A stretch of 64,000 bases of DNA, from assembly GCF_947242115.1 (NCBI RefSeq), contig NC_074711.1, positions 28,838,179 through 28,902,178 of the forward strand, given 5' to 3'. The DNA is from Biomphalaria glabrata (taxonomy: Eukaryota; Mollusca; Gastropoda; Planorbidae). The notes under the pieces are model-generated. The model was not told where the DNA came from, did no database searches, and saw only the letters and a list, made by a program, of their open reading frames with translations. Of this stretch, positions 54,832 through 64,000 are shown one piece after another (positions within the stretch are counted from its first letter, which is position 1; each line of letters opens with the position of its first letter). The translations under genes and the position numbers were made by a program.

Positions 54832-55613
54832 TGTTATAAACCTGGTGGTGGCACAAATGGGGGTAGTGGTGTGTGTGTAGTCAGCCGACGCAAATCGCCC
54901 CAGGCCAGCGCTAGACGAGCGGTCAACCGTGACGAGTTACGACGGTCAGCCGAGACGAGTGTCAACACGGCGGTTCGGGAAGGATCGACGGCGGTTCGGG
55001 AAGGATCGACGTCGTGAACAGAGCTCAGGAGCGTCACGAGAGTTGTAGTCATCTGACCACCTGGAAACGTTGAGCGGCGTTCTGTCCGGTTCGAGAAGGC
55101 CAGTAGGGACACTATATAAGAGAGGAGGTGTCGCAGTCAAGACGGTCGAGAAAAGGGGCTCAATACAGCAAGGTTCAGTAAGGAGGTTCACGACAGGAGT
55201 CCAGAACACGGTCGACTACAGCACAGTTCAGCGGTGTGGTTCTGTACGGAGCATTATGACGGTTCAGTGCGGAGTACTATCAAGTACAGTTGAGACGAAC
55301 GGCGTCTTGATCTTGGTCTGCGATCAAGTCCGACACAACGAGCCTAGTGTGTGAAGTCAGTCCTGAACTGTTGAACCCAGTGCAAGCCCGGAACGAGACG
55401 GAGATGCCAGTGCAAGAGTTGATACGGCGGAACGGTGTTATCGAAGAGATATTTGTACAGTCTTGTGTTACGTGCTGCCAATTGTTCAGTATTGGCTGTT
55501 ATTTATTCAACTATTAAAGTGTTACGTTACTTTGGAGCCCCGAGTTGTCAAGTTCTTTAAGTTGGTGGTGTATGGTGCAGTTTGCAGAGAGCCTGGATAG
55601 TGAGATTCGTAAC
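54832..55613 (+). mobile_element. Solo LTR of an LTR retrotransposon, 782 bp
   Basis: A GC-rich island starts TGTTATAAACC and ends CGTAAC, with AATAT on both sides (54827-54831 and 55614-55618), a 5-bp target duplication. It has a TATATAA box near 55113, and a 21-bp unit repeated twice near 54967-55008. No internal protein-coding region or second LTR is present, so it is a solo LTR left by recombination. Family is probably Gypsy-like, a guess from length and duplication size. It is a fossil; the intact duplication suggests moderate age. It lies about 430 bp from the CCDC142 start codon. Confidence 0.75.
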
Positions 55614-55618
55614 AATAT

Positions 55619-56763
55619 TAATCTGGGGGCAGATTTTCTGTTAACATATATTGCCTTCAGGATTTAGACACAAATTAACACTATCAAATTCATGAATTGG
55701 GTACTACATTTAATTCCCAGGGCGTGCTGTAATATAAAAACAATTGAATACCAAGTTAAGACAATTAGATAAAAATGCTAAATTTTAGCTGCTTAATACA
55801 TGAATAGTTTAATGACTTAATATGATTAAAATATTTGTCAATGACTGTCACTTTTATCACTTTCTAATGTATAAACAATTGCTAGCTACATTTTTAATGC
55901 TCACTTTTTACAATAAAATAATTTTTTTTCATAAAGTTGTTAAAAAGACAATTTTTTTCATAACCATGCACCTGATTGAAGTGCTAGAGCCTAATCAAGT
56001 TTAATGCTCCTGATGTAAAAAGTGTACATTAAGTCTTCTATATTAGTCGAAAGCTAGAGATATCTAAAATTGGTATATATATATATATATATATATATTG
56101 GTTTGATCTTTTAGATCTAGACCTAGATCTATATACATTATTTATATTATGTTTACATGTGTAGGACATAGATCTAATTATCTACTCTTTTGAAGGAACA
56201 TCACAGTCATCTGTAATTTAAAAGATCTTGGAATCTTTGTTAATGTTTATATTGTTATGGCACGATTAGGAATTAATTATTTGTTTCGGAAATAGGGGAA
56301 GTTTTTACTTAGTAACAATGAGGGTGAGGGTTTTTTAAGACAGAACGAAATAGAAGTCGACATAAACAAGACGCTGTCACAACAATGTAGATATAAGTAT
56401 TTTATATACGGCTAGAAGTAGATGACATTCGACCATTCCCTTCATTGGTATTAAACGTGTTTGATATTCAACACCCGAGTCAACTACCTCTATTGAATGT
56501 TCGGCCTTTCAGTGTTATCGGTTTCTGCATTACGTTCAGTGTTACCTTCATTTGGGTTCGTTTGCATTCGACACCGGGGAAGCGCCTAATAATATCTATA
56601 GATATCGAAATCTAGAGTTTAGAGACTACTACTGTTTAGAGACCTAGATCTATTTGTAAGATGCCTAAACTTACATTCAGACTTGTGTAATAGATCTAGA
56701 ATTTAGAGCAAGTCTAGGTCTTGAATTAATTTCTAGAAATGATTAGGAATTAACAGTTAAGTT
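55619..56763. other. Unassigned AT-rich sequence
   Basis: No exon or clear element. An AT microsatellite lies near 56077-56098, followed by TAGATCTA words. Confidence 0.4.
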
Positions 56764-56945
56764 AAATAAATAACAGCACCAGGGACCAAGTTTTTAAGAG
56801 AGAAAGTAGTGAATTAAAATGCTACGAAAATAAGGGCATGCGCCGACCGAGGCTCGAACCTGTGACTCTGGATTTGACACCACCGCCAAGCGATAACGCA
56901 CCAAGCGAAACTAACCTCTAGACCATTGGAATGTCCAAAAAAAAC
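56764..56945 (-). repeat. tRNA-derived SINE of a second family
   Basis: On the minus strand TGGTCTAGAGGTTAGTTTCG (A box) and AGGTTCGAGCCTCG (B box) are followed by CATGCCCTTATTTTCGTAGC and a body ending in a TTATTTATTT tail. The body and tail recur alone at 57262-57355, showing that this is a mobile unit. Confidence 0.6.
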
Positions 56946-57261
56946 ATTCTTCTAATCCAGAGTCATTTCGCCCGTATGCAAATTACCACCCTAGTGGTCA
57001 AAGGTCACAAACCCCAGCTAGCCCCTCCCCCACCCTCGTAGCATCCGTTCACTTACAACTTCAATAGAGGCGACAAAGACAGCCGTTAGGCATGTATTGG
57101 ACAAACGATGGCTCTATCTAATTGTATATCTCTCACAAAGACAAGTGGACAATATAAACACATTACATATAGAAGCTTCAGTGGGTACGAGCAATAATGC
57201 TGTAAACGTAAACATAGAGTTGAAGCTAGGTGCTGAAACAAATGATAAATACATATATTAA

Positions 57262-57355
57262 ACATAAATAAATAACAGCACTAGGGACCAAGTTTTTAAG
57301 AGAGAAAGTAGTGAATTAAAATGCTACCAAAATAAGGGCATGCACCGACCGAGGC
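57262..57355 (-). repeat. 5'-truncated copy of the second SINE family
   Basis: About 94 bp nearly identical to 56764-56857 (AACAGCACTAGGGACCAAG, TTTAAGAGAGAAAGTAGTG, AAATAAGGGCATGCACCGAC). It starts just where the tRNA-like head would begin. An alternative is a local duplication of about 500 bp. Confidence 0.55.
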
Positions 57356-57535
57356 CCGTCTGTCAATACAAAATAAAAGTCGAAAGTGTTGTCGATACTG
57401 TCGTATCGTTAGTGCAGCTAATGACTTGATACCACAGGATACAGAGATTTATTAAAGTTATTATTATTACATTGTTAATATTCATATATATTCAATGAAC
57501 TGATAGTTATGAAAGTATAGTTAAATCATAGGTAT

Positions 57536-58165
57536 CACTTACAAAGACCACATCAGGAATGAAGAGATTGGAAACAGGATAAATACAGCAATTGGATACC
57601 AACATGATCAGCTAACCACTGTCAAAAAATGTCAACTCAAACTCTATGGCCACATCACAAAGTCCTCAGGGCTTGCAAAGACCTTCCTTCAGGGAACAGT
57701 ACCAGGAGGAATGGACAGGCCTGTCAGTGAATGAAATTCTATCAAAGGCAATAGACAGAGAGAAATAGAGAAAGATGGTTGACAGATCTTGTGTGGTGCC
57801 CTAACGGTCCAACAGACTAAGGGTTAGGTGAAGGTAAAGGTAAATGTGAAACTGGCCTAACTGATGTTATTGAATGACTATTTAATTATTTTGTAAAAGG
57901 CCATTCTCTTATTCAAAACCTCAACAGAAAGCTGGGTGCAACACTATGTGTTGCAGTTCATGTGTAAAATATGAAACACTACTTACTAATTTTGTTTTAA
58001 ATTATATTCTACTTAAATGCATACTAAATAAGTTTTTTCTTTAAAAAAAAAAAAGTAAACATTTATTTTGTAAATGTAAAAGTTAGTATGACAGAAATTA
58101 CATAATTTAGTAATACAAATAAAAAAAAAATAGTCATCTCCCTTACAAAATAGTCTCCCATGTTT
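57536..58165 (+). mobile_element. 3' end of a non-LTR retrotransposon (copy 2 of the pair)
   Basis: The plus strand translates to a reverse-transcriptase C-terminal segment: IRNEEIGNRI, LTTVKKCQLKLYGHITKSSG, then AKTFLQGTVPGG, a common tail of animal LINEs (usually WYGHVTRSSGLAKTILQGTVPG). Stops break the frame downstream. A 3' tail shared with copy 1 follows, and a tRNA-derived SINE begins at 58171. Confidence 0.7.
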
Positions 58166-58170
58166 TTTAT

Positions 58171-58325
58171 TCTGAGCTGGCAGAGTAGTAAAGTGCTTAG
58201 CCGGGCGTCCCGGGTTCAAATCCTGGTGATAACAGGGATTTTAAATTTTGTGATCATTGGGTGCCTCTGAGTCCACCCAGCTCTAATGGGTACCTAATAG
58301 TAGCGGATATTCCCTTTTCAGGGGC
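58171..58325 (+). repeat. tRNA-derived SINE, 3'-truncated
   Basis: GAGCTGGCAGAGTAGTAAAG (A box) and GGGTTCAAATCC (B box) are followed by GAGTCCACCCAGCTCTAATG and GGTACCTAATAGTAG; the distal body is missing and replaced by TTCCCTTTTCAGGGGC. It directly follows a LINE tail. Confidence 0.75.
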
Positions 58326-58449
58326 TACTACAAATGACCATTTATTTATTCAGAAATCTTCAGAGGTCCATTAATATCAACTTTTTCTCGCCATCTTTAC
58401 CAATTATAGATGTAATTATAATTAAATCTAGTATAGATCTAGATCTATA

Positions 58450-59154
58450 TAGAGTAAAGTGCGCAGTTCATTCGCATTAAGCCCGCTGGCAGCAAATTTA
58501 ACGTTTGGATTTTTATAGCACTGTAACGGTCTGACCTATGAAAAAACTAATTGTATCTCTGAATTCCTCGTCCTATTGTCTAATAGTTCTGATTTAATGC
58601 ATCACTAGGCTTAGTTAAAATTAAATATGAGGTCAAAGAGGTGTAGGGTGGGTATCACCAAGCGTACTTTTCCTTGATCGGATTTCTCCCCTAGTTAGTA
58701 AGCTCGATCAGGCTGATGGAAGGCTCGAGCTGATCAAAGAAAATATATCTAAAACATGATTTAATCTTTAATTTTCACTATGAAGTCATTTTCTTTTTAC
58801 TCCAGCGCAAGAACACCATCCATTGCCACCTTTCCCATGCTCCACAACTTCAAATAGTCTCTTTGAGCTGATGAGCCATCAGACTTAAAAATAGCCTCAA
58901 GCCCATGACCCATTTTCTTCACTACCAGGAAGTAAAAAAATTAATTCCCCACCTTTTCAGTTAGACCTCATCATGAACTTAGCCTTTACAAGGAAAAGGA
59001 AATAGTATGTGTCGGAAGTGAAGACAAATGGTGCATGCGGAGTAGCTATATAATAGTAATTTGGTAAACATTCAAATAAAAAAGTTTTTGCAATAAAAAG
59101 TTGACCGATTGAACCTCTATACAAATCGGGGCTGTTCGAGCTTCGCACTTTACT
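58450..59154. mobile_element. Shorter relative of the palindromic element, about 705 bp
   Basis: The ends AGAGTAAAGTGCGCAG and the inverse CTTCGCACTTTACT match the AGAGTAAAGG termini at 15405-17273. Inside, TTTGGTAAACATTCAAATAAA, a CTTTCCCATGCTCCAC block (compare CTTTTCCCACGCTCCAC at 16280) and AGCGCAA are shared in order. It lacks the long mirrored arms. Flanked by TATAT on both sides and embedded in TAGATCT-rich sequence. Confidence 0.65.
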
Positions 59155-59159
59155 ATATA

Positions 59160-60456
59160 TTTTAGTACGATGAAACTAGATCTAGATCTATCTAAACTCT
59201 TCTGTCTCTTCTCAAGTTCTGTAGAATGTAGTATAGTAAAAGTATAGATCTAAGCCATAATAAGTTAAATTAAGTATACTTATAATACTAGTATAGACTC
59301 TACTACAAGTACTAGTCTCTAGTCTAGATTCTAGATGTAGGCTAGCTCTAATTTTAATTAGTCTCTAGACACCTACTAGTGAAGTGTCTAGTGACTCTAA
59401 ATCGGACTCTAATATATTATATATTAATATTATTATTATAATATAGATCTAAATATAGACAGAGTAGAGTATAATAATACTAAGTCTAATCTATATTATA
59501 TTATAATATATAGACTAGATCTAGATTAGACTAACTACTTAGTCTACTACTAGACTACTACTTAAAGTCAGTACTTACTAAATCTAGGTCTAGGACTCTC
59601 ATTCATGAATTCAAATCATTGAAACCCAAAAAAAAAAAAGCATCTTTATTTTATCAACTTTATGAGTTTATTACTTTAAAGTTCAAGTTCAACCAACTTG
59701 AATCAAGTACTATTATGAAGTCATCAACAACTCACTCAGATATCTATATTAATGATGGATGAATTGGTGGATGATCATGTCAATCATGATCTGATTCATA
59801 TTCTAATAATTATATTCTTCAATTTCTTGATCATTCTTACTAGATCTATTCTTAGACTTCAACTTGGCCTGGCAGTGGCATAAGTGTAAGTATTGATCTA
59901 AGTAGATCTAGAATAAATCTAGATTAGATACGTTATTAGACAACATAAATTAGCAAACGACCTTGATAGTGCCTCGAAATAAAACACATTACATCTAGAG
60001 ATATCTAGATTTAATTGTATTTTTTTTTTAGAAAGAAGGTTTACAAAGCAAGAAGTTTACTCGTAGGCAGCCATGTTGCCAAAATAATGTAGATCACGTG
60101 ATATGATATATAAATAGATATTCGTTTATAATGAGCAGGATAATTTTCTATAAATAGACATAGTTAGATCTATAGATTTGGAGCTAAATCAAGTTTAAAA
60201 GAGGTAAATGACATCTTAAGATGTAGATCTAGATCTAGAAAGTGTCTACATCTAGAATCTAGAATGTCAATCAATTAAATAATTAGGCCTATAGGCTATA
60301 GACCTATCCGGCGTTAGGCACGGTTAGGCCTACTTATAGGCCGGTTAAGCCCTGGGTTAACCAGACATCTGCCTGGAAGACAAAAATTCGGCATTACAAA
60401 CGAGAACCACAAACACCACCACCAAGAAGACTTTAAAACAAGCTTTACAATGTCAT
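59160..60456. other. TAGATCTA-rich tract and unassigned spacer
   Basis: 59160-59600 consists mostly of TCTAGA/TAGATC words; the rest is AT-rich without exons. TAGATCTAGA words recur near 59900 and 60220. Confidence 0.5.
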
Positions 60457-60949
60457 CAGGGGCGGACTGGCTATATGGGCAAACGGGCAAATGCCCGGTG
60501 GGCCGGTACCAAATGGGCCGGTCTGGTCGCGACCAAAGAAAAAAAAAATTAAATGCAGACAACTTAAAAAAAAAGTGACAGCAGCAAGACACAAAGGCCC
60601 GAACACGTTATCTTCTTGTTTTTTTTTGTTTTTTTTTTTTAATTATTATTACAATTAATTTTGTTTGAAATTAAACAAGAACAAAATTTAAGAATTAACT
60701 ATACACTGTACGTGTTATCATTTGTAAAACGTTAGACCGTACTTTCTGCTATGCACGAGCGGCATGGCCTTCAACACTACTTTGATGTCTTCAAGAATGT
60801 TTGGCCTGATCACTTTGCTGGTCGGCTTGGGCTTTGATGGCACTCCTATTTTTGTTTTACTTCTTCCCTCACCCGTTTTTTTTTTTATGGTTCCATTGAA
60901 ATTAACGAAAAAGAGGGATGGGAGAGGTTAAGTTAGAAAACATTGATAT

Positions 60950-61175
60950 TGTTATGACTTTTCCATGCGCACCACCATCCAGGCTAGTGCAGAGATGCGC
61001 ACTTCTAGTAACCAAACTAGAACAGGATGTTGACATGAAGAGACTAACGATTTCCGCCCAAGGAGATAGCCAATATGGAGATGCTGTACTCAAGGCAGAT
61101 GCCCTTTGTGTTTGTCATGTCTCTATGTAAATAAACGTCTATGTCCTCGTTGAGTTGCCTCACTTAAGTTATTAC
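60950..61175 (+). mobile_element. Possible small solo LTR
   Basis: A 226-bp stretch starts TGTTATGAC and ends GTTATTAC, flanked by GATAT and AATAT (four of five match). It carries AATAAA near 61128 followed by a T/G-rich stretch, in the order expected of an LTR. No coding region. It is a tentative fossil assignment. Confidence 0.35.
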
Positions 61176-61711
61176 AATATAATGCGTCAAAAGGGGAGAC
61201 AATTAGCTCGTTAACAAAACTTAATAGAAGTTAACTTAAACACATACACACAGCCTCGAAATAGCAAACCACCCAACTTATTCATAGCTCAATATGATAT
61301 ATGGGTATAACAGTATAAAGTTCTACTTTCTGCGATTTGAAAAGAAAAAAGTAAGTTTCTTGTTGTTTATTTGTAATAACATAGATCTAAAAATACTACA
61401 CTTAAGGCTTACAAAAAAAATATTAATTAAAACATTAATCTAAATCGAAATCTCCACAGTTATGATTATATGATTAATGGCAAACTTATGCTTAGTATGA
61501 AGTCATTGATGATGAAAATTATTACAATAATTTTTATAGCGCTGTCACATCCGATATTTAATGAAAGGAGATTTAGAATCATTTATATTTTAAATAATAT
61601 ATTCATATACAAATCGCGTTTTTGAGAATGTACTAGGACGAAGCAAGAGCTTTTCACATTAAGTACCTCTCTAACCGTTCTGCTTTCTCTTATCTTGTAA
61701 AGGAATATATA

Positions 61712-62387
61712 TAGTTCGTCCATCGTAGTTCGATTATGACCACTTTGTCATCCAGGGGGCTGAGGGCTTTGCACTGGGGTTTTATGTCTCCTCGTGTGGC
61801 TGGTGAGACCTATGTGAGCCCGGAATGTTCGGCCGCACACTAGGCAGGTTATTCCAGCTGGAGCTAGTGTCATTGGCCTTGCTTTTCTTCTCTGGCGTTT
61901 TTCTTCGGCCAGCTTTGTTCTCTTTTCCTCAGCAACCTGTGCGCCGGTTTTCACACCGCGACGTCATGATGCTCTGTCATGTGCCTCTGTCTCCCAGGTG
62001 GCTGGGTCTACGCTGAACCCCTTCAGAGAAGCTTTGAGGGTGTCCCTGAAGCGCTTTCTTTGACAACCTTGCGAGCGCTTTCCTTCGCTTAGTTGGCCAT
62101 ACAAGAGTCGTTAAGGGATGCGGTGGTCTTCCATTCTGCATACATGTCCTGCCCATCGCAGCTGGGACTGCATCAGGATTGTGTGGATGCTTTGCAGACA
62201 CGCTCTTTGAAAGACTTCATTATCTGGTATTTTGTCTTGCCATTTGACATTCAGTATTTTTCACAGACATGTCGTGGTAGTGATTCAGTTTCTTTGCATG
62301 TTAACTGTACACTATCCATGTTTCTGAGTCATAGAGCAATGTAGGGAGGACGACGGCTCGATAGACACCTAGTTTTGTATTTGGGGT
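61712..62387 (-). mobile_element. Zinc-finger LINE tail, second copy
   Basis: Closely similar to 24571-25240 in sequence and ending (TAGTTCGTCCATCGTAGTTCG at the 3' end). The finger [21 protein letters not shown], the Lys/Arg-rich linker and the upstream [12 protein letters not shown] segment are present with interruptions. The 5' truncation is at GGTGATACCAC. TAAAGGAAT stands on both sides, a target duplication whose right copy overlaps the start of the adjoining CR1/jockey-like tail. Confidence 0.8.
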
Positions 62388-62389
62388 GA

Positions 62390-62845
62390 TACCACTTTAA
62401 AGGAATGGGTTGCCTGAGTCAGCCAGGAAAACCAATGACTTAGCATATTTTAAGTCACAGATCAACATGCACAGGGGTGGACTGGGTATCAAAATACGTA
62501 TAATGTATAGTGTACATTTTTTTAATATTCTTGTTGAATTTAAAAAAAAATAAAATTGTAGGTTAATAAAAAGAAAACAACAACAAGAAAACGTGTTCGG
62601 GCATCTCATCTGTGACTTTCTGCTGTCAATTTTTTTTAAGGTGTCTGCATTGAAAAAAAAAATTTCTTTGGTTGCGACCAGACCGGCCCATTTTGTGCCG
62701 GCCCACCGGGCATTTGCCCGTTTGCCCATATAGCCAGTCCGCCCCTGAGTTACATGCATGACTAGATTGACACATGAAATGCGTAGGACCTAATCGTTTT
62801 AATTTTTTTTGAAGAAACGTCTGTAATCTATAAGTAATATCAAAA
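62390..62845 (+). mobile_element. CR1/jockey-like LINE tail split by a MITE
   Basis: GGAATGGGTTGCCTGAGTCA through CAGATCAACATGCA (62390-62471), then resuming at TTACATGCATGACTAG (62751) to about 62845, is the same tail as 11135-11270. It encodes WNGLPESARKTNDLAYF. The interruption is the element at 62472-62747. Confidence 0.75.
62472..62747 (-). mobile_element. 276-bp deletion derivative of the hAT-like family
   Basis: Starts CAGGGGTGGACTGGGTATCA (right-end type of the big element) and ends with the inverse of CAGGGGCGGACTGGCTATAT (left-end type). The last 155 bp are an inverted copy of 60457-60612 (GGGCAAACGGGCAAATGCCC, GGTCTGGTCGCGACCA, GTGTTCGGGC). It retains only both ends of the 3.2-kb element and is inserted in a LINE tail; near-matching ACATGCA stands on both sides. 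Confidence 0.8.
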
Positions 62846-63934
62846 AGTTTGAAACTCATTAAGGCTGCTATTGTAGTGTTTATAGTTTTCAGACTACACA
62901 CGTGTATAAATAGAATACATTATGTAAGCCTACGAAAGCATACATCCAGTTTTCGATGCGTTATCAAACTTTATATATTTTGAATAGAATTAGGCTTACA
63001 CCTATGTTAAAACACATAGGCGTAGCCGAGAGGAGAGGAGTTCAAACCATCACCGGCATCAGATCTCATTGTCTGAAAGGGAAACTTTACTTACTTCCCC
63101 ATTGCAGTCAACTTAAGCAAACTACAGTCACCAAATTTCATGAGCGTAGCCAAAAGGGGTTTTGTGTTTCTTCCCCCCCCCCCTCCTCCAATACAAAAAC
63201 TAAAGCATTTTACCTTTTTCTACCAGTCGCTGGACTCCACTGAATAGAAGATATAGTTTTTGATTTTTTTAGCTGAAGAATAGCAGGCTAATTGCACTGT
63301 AGATACCTCAAAATATGCATTTTTTAAAACTTAAAATAACGTAAATAATGCTTGGATCCGGGGCTTCGCTTACAGCGCTCCCCCAGACTCCCTAGCTGTC
63401 CCTTGGCGGTGTATACTGCTTTTCACTAATTATAGGGAGTATTCTAGGGTAGAAAAAACGTTTGAAATAATGAAAGATAAGAATGTAATAAAGATTAATT
63501 ACATATAGACACACACTAATATATATATAAATTGCGGAGAGGTTTAAAATCCCCGTCACACATACACCGAAAATATATGACATGACATTTGTGGGCCGGT
63601 TTATATGGTAATGTCCGGGCCGGTTTTGATACACAGTCCGCCCCTGAATGTCATTGATTAAATATATCAGTAAATCCAATGCTGGGTATTAATCGAGGTG
63701 GTCAGATACGCAGAATCAGGGTTCTATATTATTTTAAGAATAGAATATAGAATAAAATGTTTTAGACATTTAGTATCTTTGCAGTTGTGATTTAGGTTGC
63801 CTCGATGTGCGAACTGGTAGTTAACAAGCACTGCTTGAAACTTGAAATATGTAATTATAAAACACAAAACGTTTTATATATATATAAAGTTTTAATAATT
63901 TTGAATATTTCACGAACGCATATTGCATATATGG
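62846..63934. other. Remaining right-end sequence
   Basis: Up to 63646 this is the distal part of the hAT-like element, with a C-run near 63173-63182 and no gene. From 63655 to 63934 it is plain AT-rich sequence leading to the possible exon at 63935. Confidence 0.4.
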
Positions 63935-64000
63935 ATGGCTGCTGACCGTGTGATGTGCTTGGGGGTGGTGCTGATGGTGGTGGGACGTTTTGGTGCAGTC
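63935..64000 (+). CDS. Possible first exon of a gene running off the right edge
   Basis: An ATG at 63935 opens a frame of 22 codons that is still open at the window end. The residues MAADRVMCLGVVLMVVGRF would make a short charged start followed by a hydrophobic stretch, as in a signal peptide or signal anchor. Local GC is higher than in the surroundings, and a TATATATATAAAG run lies about 50 bp upstream. With 66 bases it cannot be assigned to a family and may be chance. Confidence 0.25.
   Translation, partial: MAADRVMCLGVVLMVVGRFGAV

Larger units (their letters stand above)
60457..63646 (+). mobile_element. hAT-like DNA transposon, 3.2 kb, with nested insertions
   Basis: The left end CAGGGGCGGACTGGCTATAT and the right end (inverse) CAGGGGCGGACTGTGTATCA are bounded by a perfect 8-bp duplication AATGTCAT at 60449-60456 and 63647-63654, the hAT target size. 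The two ends differ after the first 13 bp, so they can be told apart. Within it lie a possible solo LTR (60950), a zinc-finger LINE tail (61712), a CR1/jockey-like LINE tail (62390) and a small member of the same hAT family (62472) in inverse orientation. No transposase frame is recognisable in the remaining sequence, so it is non-autonomous or decayed. Confidence 0.7.

Noticed and set aside
54834-55354. Open frames of 72-94 codons on both strands
   Set aside because: They fall within the GC-rich solo LTR, where stop codons are rare by composition; they overlap each other and have no domains.
58190-58235. tRNA-like A and B boxes
   Set aside because: The boxes are followed by the SINE body and the arms do not pair as a functional tRNA.
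60918-61130. Plus-strand frame of 70 codons ending before an AATAAA
   Set aside because: No family resemblance; the region is better explained as a possible small LTR.

Overview
This window looks like nuclear DNA of a gastropod mollusc, most likely a panpulmonate snail. The evidence is AT-rich spliced genes with small exons, many non-LTR retrotransposon tails, tRNA-derived SINEs, MITEs, and long TAGATCTA-rich tracts of the kind I associate with planorbid snail genomes. The taxon is an inference. I see no prokaryotic gene organisation, no CRISPR array and no rRNA. Exon borders below were read by hand from splice signals and protein similarity recalled from memory; no search was run.

Host genes, left to right. 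(1) Gamma-tubulin on the minus strand, 12 coding exons, 6497-12303, with a possible alternative last exon and 3' UTR at 4800-5175. (2) A RETREG/FAM134 ER-phagy receptor on the plus strand, 9 exons, 13659-27775, head-to-head with gamma-tubulin across about 1.35 kb; it carries a C-terminal LC3-interacting motif. (3) A small calmodulin-like EF-hand protein on the minus strand, 31405-33100, possibly with an N-terminal extension starting at 33367. (4) A CCDC142 homologue on the minus strand, at least 13 exons, 44267-54402, with two exon junctions I could not join in phase. A possible first exon of another plus-strand gene runs off the right edge from 63935.

Mobile DNA fills most of the rest. There are tails of at least four non-LTR families: one at 880-1500 and 57536-58165; a CR1/jockey-like family at 3254-4440, 11135-11270, 13270-13560 and 62390-62845; one with a C-terminal C2H2 finger at 20380-20510, 21364-22290, 24571-25330 and 61712-62390; and an RNase H-bearing piece at 47620-48520. 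tRNA-derived SINEs lie at 18046, 42832, 58171, 56764 and elsewhere. A MITE pair with 36-bp inverted ends lies at 11472 and 50028. A hAT-like MITE lies at 34471-35182 and a large palindromic element at 15405-17273, with a shorter relative at 58450-59154. A 782-bp solo LTR lies at 54832-55613.

The most instructive locus is 60457-63646. It is a 3.2-kb hAT-like element bounded by a perfect 8-bp target duplication, carrying nested LINEs and a 276-bp deletion derivative of the same family in inverse orientation. I found no new multi-gene system. The best leads are this nested locus, the palindromic element family, the alternative gamma-tubulin C-terminus, the EF-hand N-terminal extension and an exact 222-bp tandem duplication inside a LINE tail.
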